From NCBI GenBank assembly GCA_948474755.1, contig CAOLHI010001018.1, forward strand, positions 372,001 through 436,000: DNA of 64,000 nucleotides. Direction: 5' to 3'. Of the stretch, positions 1 through 12,809 are shown in pieces. The translations under genes and the position numbers were made by a program. Numbering within the stretch: the first letter of the stretch is position 1; every line of letters begins with the position of its first letter. Source of the DNA: Ctenosaura bakeri (Eukaryota > Chordata > Lepidosauria > Squamata > Iguanidae). The notes under the pieces are model-generated. The model made no database searches. It saw only the letters and a list, made by a program, of their open reading frames with translations, and had not been told where the DNA came from.

Positions 1-1944
1 AGCCCTGCATGAATAGCAAGAGCTACCTAGTCAGAAACCTCTCCATCTAGGGAGAACATGGCATTTTTATTTTTCAGTTCACCTCAGAAACACTCACTGT
101 AGACTACAAACTTTAACTATCCTGCTATACCAGAGGCAGTGAACATGCAATCCTCCCTACATCATTTTATTGCAACTCTGTGATCCTTTACAGTTGATTA
201 TGCTGGCTATAGCCAAATGCAATTCAACAACATCTGGAGGGCTACATGACATGTGTTCCTCATTTCCGTTTCACATTCTGTACACACACTCAGAGATAAG
301 TCACACTGAACTCAGTTGGGAATGTATACAAGTAAAAAAACTGATTTTCAAATCTTAAAATGTTATGATTTCATTTACGTCTGTAGACCATATCTAAGAT
401 TACACATCTGAAAATGAGGAAGGTTGGATCCCAGAGAAATTAGCCTACAATGCAGTACTGTGATTTTTAAGACTGTTTACTGTGCCAAGAAAGAAGTACT
501 TATCAAGTGCTGGTTCAGAGCCTAACCGTAAAATACAGCATTATGCCAGCACTGCAGAGCCCTATGGAATGGCTCGTTCCAATATTACTTTTCCCATCTG
601 CATTGCCAGTTTACACATACAAAACCAACCCAAGAAGGGCAAAAGATAATTGTCTTTAATGTCAAATGGAACCCCAAAAATAAAAAAAATGTTGCAAGGG
701 CTAGATAGGACTTCGCAAATCCTGCATTTCAGGCATATCTCACATCATCTGCACGTGACAAAGTGTATAATACGATAAAAAAAACCCACAAGTTTTTTTC
801 AAAGCACCCTCTCAGAAATGTATTCTCAGTTGCCCAGCTAAAATAATGTAGTGTGTAATGTGGCCCCAAAACACATTCCATTCCTCACTTTATATTCCTG
901 GATTTTAAAAGCTAGCAAAACAAAAGCAGTAACTGTAGAATTTGAGGCAATCATGCTGCAGGATAGATCCAACAGCACTGCAACAAACAAGAATAGGGTA
1001 GTGACTGTCAAATACTCTGAGAAATCCTAAAATAAATGTGAGGTATAACAGAGCGTTTTAGTCCTGGATACATTTTGGATGGGTAAATATCACTGATCAG
1101 TCCCAGATACTCACTCTTAACCCAATCATTTCCCCATGAGGCACCACAAAGATAAATGATGCTCACATTATAAAGAGTGATTTTGAAAAAACAGTGAGAC
1201 ACAGAAGGGAATAAAAATTTCATAATTCTTAGTTTTTATATAGCTTATTTTTTATAACCCTTTTTAATTTCAAAGTTTATAAAACTTTGAATACTTGTAA
1301 GTAGATTGTATCTTCTAGACTGTTACTCTTTTCCAAAAACCAAATCTGTATGTAGCCACAGATGGCGATAGTTAGACTTTGCATGCCACTGTAAGTTAAA
1401 CTCTGATTTTGGTTTATACTAACTAACAGCTATGCTATTGCATGCAGTGCATTTGACTCTACTTGCTTATCTCTCCTAGCATATCACTCCTTCCTAGAGC
1501 AATTCCTAAACCAACAGGGATAGGGAAATGTCCGTTTTATGGCCACACATCAACTTGGGAAGGATCCTGAGGACTAGTTACTACTGTGTGGGGACAAGGA
1601 ATGAGTAAGCAAGTGCAAAGCAAAGTTATGAGAGCCACATACAATTCTTAGGAAGCTGGACATTTTAGCATTAAGCATGCAAGGCACACCTCAATTTCTC
1701 CTATTTCCCCAGTGCCACTGCATCCCAGTGCTAGGGGATCTTAGCATCCTATGCAAAGTCCATGCAACAGTTTCCTGGATTACAAATGATAGCTTGATTT
1801 CATGGAGACTGCTTAAGAAAAGGTTATTTAAAGTATAAAATGCAGGATGGATCTTGCAGTCCACTTCATGGAGCAGAGGCTCCCAATGCATGGATTAGTA
1901 TGTTATTCAAACTGCAGTTTAAGGGCTATTGCTTCAAAACACTC
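1..1944. other. FAM102B intron 1, no recognisable element
   Basis: This AT-rich stretch lies downstream of the FAM102B first exon on the minus strand, so it should be intron 1 of that gene. I see no conserved exon on either strand, and no continuation of the FAM102B N-terminal domain. A short piece near 225-245 resembles the ends of old hAT-like repeats seen elsewhere in lizard genomes. The short open frames here have no coding character. Confidence 0.5.
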
Positions 1945-1947
1945 TAA

Positions 1948-2425
1948 GGCCCTTTTCATACACGGAGGAAGCAACGCCCGGAAACACGCTGAAACAGAGC
2001 TTACCTGCAGCCGGGTAAGTCCATCGCCACGTGGAGCAGCACAAGTTCGCCACTCCACACGTGTCGGCATCCTGCAGCGTCCCGTGGCATCCAAAATGGC
2101 GGCTTCCGGATGGCGGAGGCTCTCCACCAACCAGAGAAGCTCGCCAGCTGGAAGCCCGCCCCCCGGCCGGTCTGCAGGTGTGCACTTGCGTGCGCCTGCA
2201 CATCCACAGCGGGCGCTGCGATGGGGCTGCACGCCCCACGCTTTTTAAAAACCACAAGACAAGTGGTTTTCAAAAAGCACGTGCCGCCGCCACTTCCGGT
2301 TGCCCCTGCACAGATTGGGGTGTGGAACTACACAAAAGTAGTCCGCCCCAATCCACGTTACGGTATAGACGACCTCCGTCAGAGGTCACTCTACATCGTT
2401 TTTTTAACCCCATGTGGAAAGGGCC
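1948..2425. mobile_element. Harbinger-type non-autonomous DNA transposon, 478 bp, GC-rich
   Basis: The ends are inverted repeats (GGCCCTTTTCATAC on the left, GTGGAAAGGGCC on the right) flanked by an exact 3-bp duplication TAA at 1945-1947 and 2426-2428. Terminal GGCC plus a TWA duplication is the signature of the PIF/Harbinger superfamily. The interior is CpG-rich and unlike the AT-rich flanks. It has shorter internal inverted repeats, for example GACAAGTGG and CCACAAGAC-like segments near 2260. No transposase is encoded, so it is non-autonomous. Several overlapping open frames on both strands result from the high GC content and are not genes. Confidence 0.85.
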
Positions 2426-2428
2426 TAA

Positions 2429-3044
2429 GAACAATTAATCAAGGACAGATCTTGGACTACAATTCTATCTTGTGAAGAAAGCAACAAGTGAGATGAAAAC
2501 ACTAAAGAAACTATTTCTGGTTTGTTTAACAGTTGTACTGGCAGACAAGAGCAAAGGAAGGCTACACCAGCATGCAGTTTGTTCACAAGTCATGGGTTCT
2601 ATGTAATCTTGGCTTACAGTTCTACAGGTATTCTTACAACTATTCTTACTGATACCAATCTACAAAACCTATTTAACAAATATCACAAAGTGTGCATTAT
2701 CATAAGAACCCCATCAGACACAGCAAATGAGATCACTAAAAATGGGAGGTCTCATCCCTGGCTAGACTTGTATCTGAAGGCTGGTCTTTCCTACTCAGTT
2801 TCATTACCAGTAATAGAACACAGTGGAAATGGTAAAAACTCACTTTAAATATTTGTAATAGTAGCTGTTAAAGTGGCTACTTCATATTTATGAAACCTAA
2901 ACTCACTATTATTAATGGAAATTCCCACACAGATACTTCTGAACCAAAAAGCCAACTAACTATTAAGTTTATAGTTTTAAAAATTGTTGCTGTCATTTCC
3001 ACAAGTGTGTGTTCATCATATGGTTGTGACAGAAAATGCTATTA
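2429..3044. other. Intron sequence without recognised features
   Basis: AT-rich sequence between two transposons. I see no exon, RNA gene or clear repeat on either strand. Confidence 0.4.
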
Positions 3045-3560
3045 CAGTGCGCCCTTCGTATCCACTAGGGCAGAACTTTCCAAACTTTCCATGTTGGTGA
3101 CATGCTTTTTAGACATGCATCATTTTGCAGTAATTCAGTAAGTGGAGAGAGCACCTTCACCAGAGCCTGGCCCGCCACTGCCACCCTTGTTGGGGGTCTT
3201 TCTCAGCCAGGGGCAGCAGTGGTGGGAGAGGCAGCCTCTCCACCTGATCCTGGCCCATCACTGCCCTCCTTGAGGTGTTTCTCAGCCGGGGCAGCAGCGC
3301 ACCCACACACTGCAGCCGACACACTAACATGTTGCGACACACAGTTTGGAAAGCTCTGTGCTGGGGTTTGGTTCCAGGACACTCATGGGTACCAAAATTT
3401 GTGGATGCTCCAGTCTCATTATGTACAATGGTGTAGTAAAATGGCATCCCTTATTTAAACTGGAAAATCAATGTTTGATTTTTCAAATTTTTTTGAATAT
3501 TTTCAAGCCATGGCTGATTGAATTTATGGTACAGAATCTGTGGATATGAAGGGCTGACTA
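3045..3560. mobile_element. Tigger-like (Tc1/mariner superfamily) element, interrupted by a hAT
   Basis: The left end CAGTGCGCCCTTCGTATCC sits directly after a TA, and the right end (GTGGATATGAAGGGCTGAC) is its imperfect inverted complement, followed by a TA-containing flank. Ends of this kind and TA targets are typical of Tigger/pogo elements. About 230 bp of its own sequence remains, with no transposase. A separate hAT element (3071-3358) splits it near the left end. The right boundary is accurate to a few bases only. Confidence 0.65.
3071..3358. mobile_element. Non-autonomous hAT element nested in the Tigger-like element
   Basis: It begins CAGAACTTTCCAAACTTTCC and ends with the inverted complement GTTTGGAAAGCTCTG. 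The flanks cactaggg and tgctgggg are a diverged 8-bp duplication (5 of 8 identical), the length expected for hAT insertions. Its ends match the better preserved copy at 28170-28465, so it belongs to the same family. The interior differs, is GC-richer, and holds an internal duplication (around 3170-3300) built on CCTGGCCC and TTTCTCAGCC. Confidence 0.7.
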
Positions 3561-4327
3561 GTTTGATTCAAGAGTACTGTCCTTGCTCTTTACTCCAGTA
3601 CATGTGTACTCAGAAACAAATTTCACTGTATTCAGTGAGGCTTTCCTGAGTGTGGGTACATGCTTACAGCCTTGGTCTGGAATTTCATATTTGTTTATTT
3701 ATGTTCTTCTGTGATGTGCCTACTTATGTTAGTCAAAGTTATCAACCCTGCTGGTCTCTAGGATTCATGCTCCCTGCTAATGGCACACACATAGACTATT
3801 GTGCAAAGGGGTGACTAAGAGTGGCACCTTTTGAACCCTTCAAGACTAGAAATTCTACTGTACTTTATGGTGGGTGGTTGCAGTATGTACTACCCAAAGC
3901 AGGAATAGCTGACAACCTAATACAAAGTAATTCTTAATAACAGGACTGGAGATGTATATGTATATGTATTTGTGCATGCACACATAGATGCTTCCCTGAG
4001 TTTCTGTGGGGCTCAAGTCTGTCTGGAAAATGTACCCTCCAGTCTGCACGCCCCAGTGCTGAACACCATCTCTTTTTGCAAAGCAACTGATTTTGACTTT
4101 CTGTGGGAGAGGGAGACACAAACAGCCAGAGAGCCTGACTTGATTACTACATTACTTTCACAGGAATTCTCCTCAGGCATGGAAAGGAAGTTTGGGAGTG
4201 AAGCACTAAAGAGCTTCGGCTCCAGCTGCAGACCGAACTCGTATTTGAGAGATACGAATTACCCTCCCTCTCCCAGGGAGACTGTAGAAAAGAGAACAAA
4301 CACATTTTATAGCTGGAGGAGAGAAAC
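3561..4327. other. FAM102B intron 1 sequence without recognised features
   Basis: Low-GC sequence with a short TGTATA-rich tract near 3950-3970. I see no conserved exon or clear repeat. Confidence 0.4.
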
Positions 4328-4330
4328 TGA

Positions 4331-4508
4331 GGCCGTTTCCGCACTAGCCTGTTATAGTGCTATTATTCCACTTTCAACAGCCTATGGAATCCTGGGGTTT
4401 GCAGTTTAGGGAGGGCCTAAGGCCCCTCCCTAAACCGCCCAGCCCGGGATTCCATAGGCTGTTGAAAGTGGAATAATAGCACTTTAACAGGCTAGTGCGG
4501 AAACGGCC
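4331..4508. mobile_element. Palindromic MITE with TGA target duplication
   Basis: An almost perfect 178-bp palindrome. Each half reads GGCCGTTTCCGCACTAGCCT from the outside inwards, and the two arms meet at the GGGAGGGGCC..GGCCCCTCCC centre. The 3-bp duplication TGA is present at 4328-4330 and 4509-4511. The arms are nearly identical, so the insertion is young or the family is strongly conserved. It lies about 200 bp downstream of the FAM102B exon 1 donor, inside intron 1. It belongs to the same family as the copies at 29045, 31202 and 49805. Confidence 0.9.
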
Positions 4509-4712
4509 TGAACGCCACCGACGATACTACACCGCTCCCGGCTAACCCGAAACAAACATCCCGTGGCGCTTCCAGGAGCCTGAACAGGTGTCTGGAGGAA
4601 TAAAGTGAAGGGCAGGAATCGCAGTACCCTTATTTCCCGTCCTTTCGCTCTCCTGGCCGGGAGAGGGAGTCTCTTCGGTATTTCTTAAAGGCTGAGACGG
4701 TGTTGGGACTTA

Positions 4713-5480
<768 letters not shown>

Positions 5481-5580
5481 CCTCCCTCTGCAGAACCTAA
5501 ACTGTTGTGGTTGCTACGTGGCTTCAAGTAGTTTCAGACTTTAATGCTGACCCAAAGGTTAACCTGCTTTCCTTGGTGGA

Positions 5581-5714
5581 ATTGCCTCGCCTTCCTGTGA
5601 GGCTGAGAGAGTGTGACCTGGCCAAGGTCACCCAGTGGGTTTCCATTGCTGAGCCGGGATCTGAACCCTCATCTGACAAAATCCTACTCCAACCACTGTG
5701 CCATGCTGGCTCTA
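5581..5714 (-). repeat. tRNA-derived SINE fragment
   Basis: Read on the minus strand this has the tRNA-like head of the lizard SINE family. There is an A-box-like AGCATGGCACAGTGGTT, then a B-box-like GGGTTCAGATCC segment, then GGAAACCCACTGGGTGACCT. Only the head and proximal body remain; the usual tail ending in AACAACAAC is missing. Confidence 0.75.
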
Positions 5715-6056
5715 TAAAATTATTACAGATCTATTTTTTTTAAGTTGGCAGTCCTTGGGAGGGGACTTTTAAGATTGCAATGGTCATGTATCCCTGTTAG
5801 GTGGCAACGTGTAAGAAAAATAGAACTAGTTCTATATTACATACGAGCAAGGTCATGCGCTCCTATTTTGTCTGCAATTCTATACTCCTCTAGGAATAAC
5901 CCCTGTTAAACTCAATGAGGCCTCTGCCTCTGAGTGGTCAGGTATGGGATTGCATTGTTTATCCCCTTTTTTCATCTCCACCATCTGCAGCTCTGCTTTC
6001 ACAGCCACTAATGTGAATTATAATTTGGCTTGAAACTGTGACCGTTTTAGCCTCTC

Positions 6057-6492
6057 CTTTATTTCCACACTGGACTGTTATAGCGCGATGATTCCACTTG
6101 CAACATCCTCTGGAATCCTGGGGTTTGCAGTTTTGTTACCCTGATTTCTGGGGGTCTCGTGAGGGACACCTAAGTGTGCTCCAAATTATACAAGTTGGGG
6201 AAATTAGCAAAGAACACAAGCTAGCAATACGAGAGGCAGGACAACGGAGCGAGATCTTTTACCCAATGTTTATGGGGTCAGGCCGAGTCAAGGAGCAAAC
6301 AGAAGTAAAATAATAATTGTTGTTTTTCTTAAAATACAGCCAAACAAGTGTATGCAACACACTCACACAGAGAACTATAGAAATAACGGTTGGAGTTGGA
6401 TAGAGGGATTTCCCGAAACTGCAAATCCCAGGATTCCAGAGGATGTTGCAAGTGGAATCATCGCGCTATAACAGTCCAGTGCGGAAATGGCC
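6057..6492. mobile_element. Palindromic MITE split by an LTR fragment
   Basis: The two arms of the GGCC-ended MITE are at 6057-6133 and about 6412-6492. The right arm ends CGGAAATGGCC. The left outermost bases are degraded. The arms are separated by a partial LTR (6134 to about 6405), which shows that the LTR landed in an existing MITE. No clean 3-bp duplication remains. Confidence 0.75.
6134..6405 (-). mobile_element. Partial LTR of the TGTTAC group, inside a MITE
   Basis: It starts TGTTACCCTGATTTCTGG, as do the complement ends of the LTRs at 20428 and 26244, and carries the same downstream block (AAATTAGCA..GAGGCAGG..TTTACCCA). By comparison with full copies this is the R/U5 side of an LTR in minus orientation. 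The other ~600 bp (U3) is missing, so it is a truncated remnant. No retroviral coding sequence is present. Confidence 0.7.
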
Positions 6493-8128
6493 CTTATGTA
6501 TATAAAGCATACCTGCTTGAGAAGTGTACAGTAATCTACTTCCTCAATACATCACCTCTTTTTGTAGCTGAGATTTGTTTGTATTATCAGATCAGTGACA
6601 TGGAAAAAAAATTCTTCACACCCTTCTGATGACCTTCTTGGCCAGAACCTTGGCAGAAGAATAGATTGCTTAATGTTTTAAGACCTTCCATCAAGGAGAA
6701 GTGTCTTAAAATAGCAAGACACTTACTATCTTGAGGAAATACACTCAGCAAAAATACAGCAATATAAAGACACCACTGATATCATTGTTCACCTTATTAA
6801 ATGATCACCTAATTGCAGAAGAGTCGAAGAAGCCTACAGTCCTAGTGGATTCTTATTTATTTACCAAATTTGTTTATCTCTTTGCAGATCCTAGGGACAA
6901 ATCCTGTTCTTGTGCCACCCCCAAAATACAGAGACATGTATCAGAGAAATTTAAGGCCATAACTTTATTGGTTATAGCTGCATGTAAAGTTAGTGCCATT
7001 ATGGGTGTGTATCAGCATTGCCCAACCTGCTGATTGATAAGCCAAATTCTGGCCTGTCGGGATACCTTGGGGGATGACAAGATACGAGATTCTACATAAG
7101 ATGGGCACCACTCTGTGCTTCCCTTGTCATTCAGAAATGTGGCAGACAGACTCTGTCTGAGCAAGGCCTTGCCGTCCACACCCCCAATGTCTCATAAGGA
7201 GACCCCCTCCCAAATCTGTTGGTCCTGGCAACACCCAACCCCATTTCCCAGATTTGTATACCAAGCTGAACAACTTGACAAGTTATAACAGTAAAGCTTG
7301 AGGAGCTGCTGCCCACTACAATACTGAGGGTGAGTGTGGATAGGACATAGCTCTAAAAGGAACTGAGCTGGGGGAGCTGAGGGGCTGACTTAAATAGCCC
7401 AGTACCCAACCTGAGTAAGAACTTACTGCCAGCCTGCTGACAGTTCTTTTTAAACTATTGGCAGGAGTGCTTCCTCCTCTTCCAGAGCTCATGCTAAATG
7501 CTCAGGCTTCTGGGGTCTCCTGTAGCCTGGTCCAATATTCTAATCTCTGCACCGAACAGGCAAATGTAATAATTCCAGATTTGCATAATTTTCACTAGTA
7601 TTATTGTTACATACATTTCATGTTAAGATACCCAGATCCCAATTTTCCATCATTTCTGTAACATGGCCAAGAATTACAAGTATCACGAATGGACTGGAGG
7701 GGCAGTTGGGAAAATGCCCAGTGGGCCTCATTTCTTGAGTGTAAGCTGGGTGGAACTGAACAACCAGTGATAGCACAGGAGCAGAGGGCTGGGTTTGGAG
7801 ACTTTAAAGTTGTCCTTGGGCAATTTGTTGGACTATGAGCCTCAGCAAATGCCTAACAATGCTGATTGCTGGATCCTGGCACTGTCCATAAAGAGAACTC
7901 AAATGAATTATGCAGGCAGGGGATGGAGGAATTCTTAATGGCTGAGGCCACTGTGTTTCCCCCAGCCCCTTCTTAGTAAAGGGTTGCTATTTACTTCCAT
8001 GGGATACAATAAAGTGCTGAGTTTGATTAAAAACTATCATCTTCTTCCCCAAACATGAGGCTCTCAGTGGTAACACCTATGGTCCAAAGAGCTTTGCAAT
8101 TCCTTTTGTTATTTATAGACACATGTTA
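6493..8128. other. Intergenic sequence without recognised features
   Basis: AT-rich intergenic DNA between the two divergent promoters. I see no conserved exon, RNA gene or clear mobile element on either strand. Confidence 0.35.
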
Positions 8129-8935
8129 TCTACTATGTAAAAGTCAAAGTTTGTGAGTGAGTTTGCCTGCTTGTCTGGGTCAGGCAGGCGAAGACTTCAT
8201 ATGATTGGTTGTGTCAGACAAAGACCTCATATATTGGCTGGCTGTGAATTCTATGGAATCCTGGGGTTGGCAATTCAGGGAGGGGCCTTTAGGGAGGGGC
8301 CTTTAGAATTCTCAGCCAGAAAACTCCGGCTGGTTGCTATGGAGACAAGGCCCAGCAGCAAGAAGGAGGTCAGTATATTCCCTCAGGAACTCAAACTCTG
8401 AATATTAATAACTCTGAATACAGATTGGATTGATGGGGAAAAGTTACAGGTACAAGACGGTTACAAAAAGTTACTGGAAAAGTTACAGGTACAAGACGGT
8501 TTGGGAAATTAAGGACACAGGATATCAAATCTACGTATTTCAACTGTTTCTAATCCCTAAGGTATGGTAAGAAAGTCAAAGTGCGTGAGTGAGTTTGTCT
8601 GTTAGCATCAGGCAGAGAAAGACCTCATATGATTGGCTGTGTGAGGCAAGAAGTCCTCATATGATTGGCTGGCTGTGACGATTCTATGGAATCCTGGGGT
8701 TGGCAATTCAGGGAGGTACCTTTAGAATTCTCAGCCAGAGAACTCTGAATAGGCTGGTTGCTATGGAGATGAGGCCTGGCAAGCAAGGTGGAGGGCAGTG
8801 TGTTCCCTCAGGAACCCAACCTCTGCATGTTAACAACTCTAAATTGGATTGGATTGGCGAATATGGGGAAAAGTTACAGGTACTGGACAAGACAGTTGGG
8901 GAATTAGAGACACAGGATCTCAAATCCTGTTAAGC
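8129..8935 (+). mobile_element. Two tandem, 3'-truncated Helitron copies
   Basis: The first copy starts TCTACTATGTAAAAGTC directly after an A, which is the usual Helitron 5' TC end and A/T target. It then runs through CATATGATTGG, GGAATCCTGGGGTTGGCAAT and GGGGAAAAGTTACAGGTAC blocks to about 8540. A second, similar copy repeats the same blocks in the same order from about 8573 to 8935. Both lack the 3' hairpin and CTAG end seen in the full copy at 37263-38043, so the locus is truncated or rearranged. No helicase or Rep gene is present. Confidence 0.7.
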
Positions 8936-8989
8936 ATGGCTTATTCCATTGCCTTTTTTATAAAGAGATTCGACTTTCACTGATTATTC

Positions 8990-9450
8990 CTATGGTGCAG
9001 CGACTCCCAGGCATAACTACCGACTATTATTTAAAATATTTATTAGAGGATAGGGAATCACAGACCACTCTATTAGTGGCTAATTTTTTTGCTGCTGCTG
9101 TTAAACTAAGAAGTTGAATGGTAAAGGATCTTAATGGTTAAAATTTTATTTTGTATATTTTAACTTAGATTAGGTTTTATCTTTAAATCTTTTATATGAC
9201 TGAAATAATGTAGACGGGCCTGATAAACTTTTCTCAAAATTCTGAGTTATAACTGTGTTTTAGGAGGTTGTTTTTAGCTTTACTTTTAATTTGGAATTAC
9301 TATTATTATATCAATTGTATTTTATTGGATTTTAAAAAATTGTATTTTACTGTCGGATCTTCGCCACTTACCCCTTTTACTTTGTATGCTATTTAAGTGT
9401 TTGTGATGCTGGTCTATGACCGTAATAACAAAGATTTTGATTTGATTTGC
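8990..9450 (+). repeat. Possible non-LTR retrotransposon 3' end
   Basis: AT-rich sequence ending in GACCGTAATAACAAAGA followed by a short GATTTTGATTTGATTTG repeat. This looks like the microsatellite-type tail of a LINE of the CR1/L2 kind. No reverse transcriptase is readable, so the family assignment is only a guess. Confidence 0.3.
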
Positions 9451-9637
9451 ATTGTCTGCTGCGCTAATTTTTATGTATCTGTTTGTTTTTTACTGTGAAG
9501 CGGTTTTATAAAGTTATGTTTTAATATTTTCATGCCTCTCACATACGACCGTGGTATTCATTAGCAAACAGGGCAGTTTAAATAGGCCTGAATGAAGTAA
9601 GAATTCAGCATAGCTTTACAAAAACACCATAGGCAAT

Positions 9638-9831
9638 GTTGTTGTTGTTGTTGTTGTTGTTGTATGCCTTCAAGTTGCCTCTGACTTATGGTGATGCTAA
9701 GGTTTTCTGGGGGCTGAGAATGTGTGACACACCCAAGGTCACCCATTGTGTTCCCCTGGCCAAGCAGGGAATCAAACCCTAATCTCCAGGATTGTAGTCC
9801 AGTGCTCAAAACACTACACCACATTGGCTCT
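9638..9831 (-). repeat. tRNA-derived SINE with (GTT)n tail
   Basis: Minus-strand SINE. The tail appears on the plus strand as eight or so GTT triplets at 9638-9662, followed by GCCTTCAAGT, then CCAAGGTCACCCA, and ends at the tRNA-like head (complement of CACTACACCACATTGGCTCT). A- and B-box-like segments are recognisable. It appears to be a shortened copy that lacks about 60 bp of the middle body. Confidence 0.85.
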
Positions 9832-12809
9832 CATAGTCAGCTTACCTATTTAGAATACGTTACTTATTCATTGTATGAATCAAAACAAAATGATAATGAT
9901 ATTCTGTAATTTAAAGCTGATTATTACATTTATAGCCTGATGTTCTGTCTGCCTTTACTGTGTCCATAGTATCACTACAAATGAAGTCAAGTAGCATAAA
10001 CCACATGAACAATATGTCAAGCAGTTATAAATATTTTAAGTGTATGTACAGATTCAAAAAAAATCCCTCCTTTTTATTGATTTTAGGGAAGTATAATTCT
10101 GTTCATGATACATGATTTATGTTTATATTCTTATACGAATATATTAAGTTCACATTATTCCATCCTGGCCTTGCCTCTCCCCACCTACATTAACAAGTGA
10201 TGGAGGCTGTGGCCTAGTTCCACCTCTTTTCACCAGTGCCTTCTACCAGTGACTGCAGCAGAAATATGTCCATCTTGTTCGTACACCTGGATGGTGTAGT
10301 AAAGGATCATTCATGAATGCTGATGTACATAAACAGAAATCTTCCAGACAGAGACAGTTGCAGGTATTGATCCAGAGTCCCAGAGGAGCCGAATACAGTG
10401 TGTGGACACTAAAGTCCTTTCCCACAGCCTTGGAACATATGCATACTGAAGCAGAATTTCTATCATGGATGATACCATTGTGATGCATGGTTATCACAAA
10501 TGTCAAGGCTAGCCTTAATGGTTCTGCAGCCCCTCTTTGTTGTTTCAACATGTGCAGGCATTGGGTGAACTTCCTGTCTGATGTACTTTAGTTAATGAAG
10601 AGCTCCATCACACTCAGCTATGAGAACCAAACACTGCCAATAAATATATGTTTTGTTTAGTTTGATTTTTGCTTTATAGAGGTTGCATGTGTTCAACTGG
10701 GATGACATTAAAGATGAGTCTTAATGAGTCATCAATTTAGACTGGTGCTTTGGGTACATCATATTTCATATCTGTATAAGAAGACTCACAATACCTAATC
10801 AATAGGATTGCAAATGTTGCCGGTACCTTCTGTACTTTGGGAGCTTGTAATCATCGAGGCTACAGTCTCCTAGCAGTGAGTGATACATTGTTTTGGGGAG
10901 CACATTCCATTTTGTAATTAATTCATAGTCATATCAGCCATTCTGATATGAGGACATAGTGTCTAGGAGTCAGTTGTCAAAACAATTAAGTACTGACCCA
11001 GATTAAGATACCTTGTTTGGGATAGTTTCACAGTAGGTGGTCATGAGTCATTTGGAATTGCTCAAAACTAATTGTGGGCAATTCCTCATTCATAAGTGTA
11101 TCAGACATGTTTGGCATACAGCTACCAAGTTTGACAGTGACTTCTGCCAAAACAGCATGTTGGACCAGATATGATAGTTCATTTGTATTATTTAGGGCAA
11201 CTAAGCCTTTTTTCAGGGTACAACTCCCCTATTTGCAGCTTTCGTCTAGGGGCATCACATGTTGAAATGTATGGCATAAAACCAATGCTTTACAGAAAGA
11301 ATGTTAATACCTCTCAAAGAAGGCATTTTCTGTCTCATGGAGATGTAGTCAAAAGTTTATCTTGTGGTACAGGGGAATGAATTTATTCAAGCCCCTTCTT
11401 TATTCATGCAATGTGTTGAAATGTCTGGCATTCCTAGTTCTACTGTCAAATTTGTGAGGATATCAGGACACTGGGATCCACTGCCTGTCCCTATTACCTG
11501 TCTCCTTTTCCAGGCTGGATTCTACCTCAGGAATCAAGCAATCTGCTGATAAACTCCATCTTGTGCACTATGTGAAAAGCAACTGAGACCAGCAGAACTA
11601 TGGTATGGCTTTATCTTGGTGTAGGGCTAAGATAACTTATCTAAAGGTAGTAGTACAAATTTGACTTGATAGAATGTGGCTCCTAGAATATGTAAGATTA
11701 ATGTGGTTTTTGAATGGATGCACCTGGTGTAGACATTATATTGTAAACTGCATCTGATTTGCCTTTTCTCTCTGATGCTATTAATAACAGATATTCAGAA
11801 GGCAGCACTCTCCTAGAAAGCAAACTATAAATATATTGAAGTAAGTGGGCGGAATGCTAGGATGCCACAGCTGGCTGTCAAGTGAATTTTCATCTATATT
11901 GCAGGGAAAGTGGAGAGATGCAATTTCTACCCACAGCTATTTCCACTGCTTTTAATATGTTGTAAAATCTTGCACATATGTTGGCTAACTGAGCAGATAA
12001 AACTATTTTTGCCTGATCTTGTGCTTTTATCAGTATTGCAGCCTGATGTATGGAAAAGCAACAGCTGAAGAGTTTAACAGTATGAGAATACACCTGCTGA
12101 TATTGCATATTGAGGTGCCATTATAATCAATTTAAAAGTTGGCAACCCCATTTGCACAGTAAGCAAGACGGGTAAAAGGATACATGGCATCTATGAGGAT
12201 CCACATCCTGATACTAAATTCTGTTTAGTTTAGAAGATGTATGTTTATGAACAAGAGCACAGAGCTTATTAATAAAATATATTAAGCAGAGGAGATTATA
12301 TTTCAGCAAAAGAGCTATAAATTCTGTCAGATGTGGAAAGTATTAAGACTGATAAGATTCACATTGATTAAAAGACTGTATTAAACTAGTCAACCCATGC
12401 ATGCAAATCACATTTCTATTCATCTATTGTTGGCACTAATATTAATGCCTTGCATGTTATGCCATCACAGTGGTTCATAAAATTAAGTGCAGTGACAGTA
12501 AATGCATGCATAGCTCATACCACTCAAAACTATACTGTAAATATCCTGCTTCTGAAGAGCAGCAGAACAAACGAATCCAAAATTTCACTTTATAGTAATA
12601 ATCATGGTATGACAGATTTAGAAGATTATAGGAAGATTATCTTTCTATGATGGATAGGAGTTCTGAATACTTGGCAAATACAGATTTTCTTACCTATGCA
12701 TAAGAAACTTCACCTGGCAAAATTCCCCTCCATGTAACCATTCAAATTATAAACCATGCTCCTTTGTATATGATAACTGTAGACTTTTCAACAGTTGAAT
12801 ATATCCTGA
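9832..12809. other. Long intergenic stretch with no identified gene
   Basis: About 3 kb with no convincing exon. The segment 10170-12100 has slightly more balanced base composition than its flanks. Loosely similar blocks recur, for example GTTGAAATGTATGGCAT near 11265 and GTTGAAATGTCTGGCAT near 11414. This suggests an old, decayed repeat, but I cannot assign it to a family. Confidence 0.3.

Noticed and set aside
1847..2475. Open frames of 90-135 codons on both strands
   Set aside because: They lie in a GC-rich Harbinger-type element with TAA duplications and encode nothing transposase-like.
11074..11549. Short frames and loosely repeated blocks suggesting a gene
   Set aside because: No splice sites, conserved motif or codon bias; more likely an old decayed repeat.
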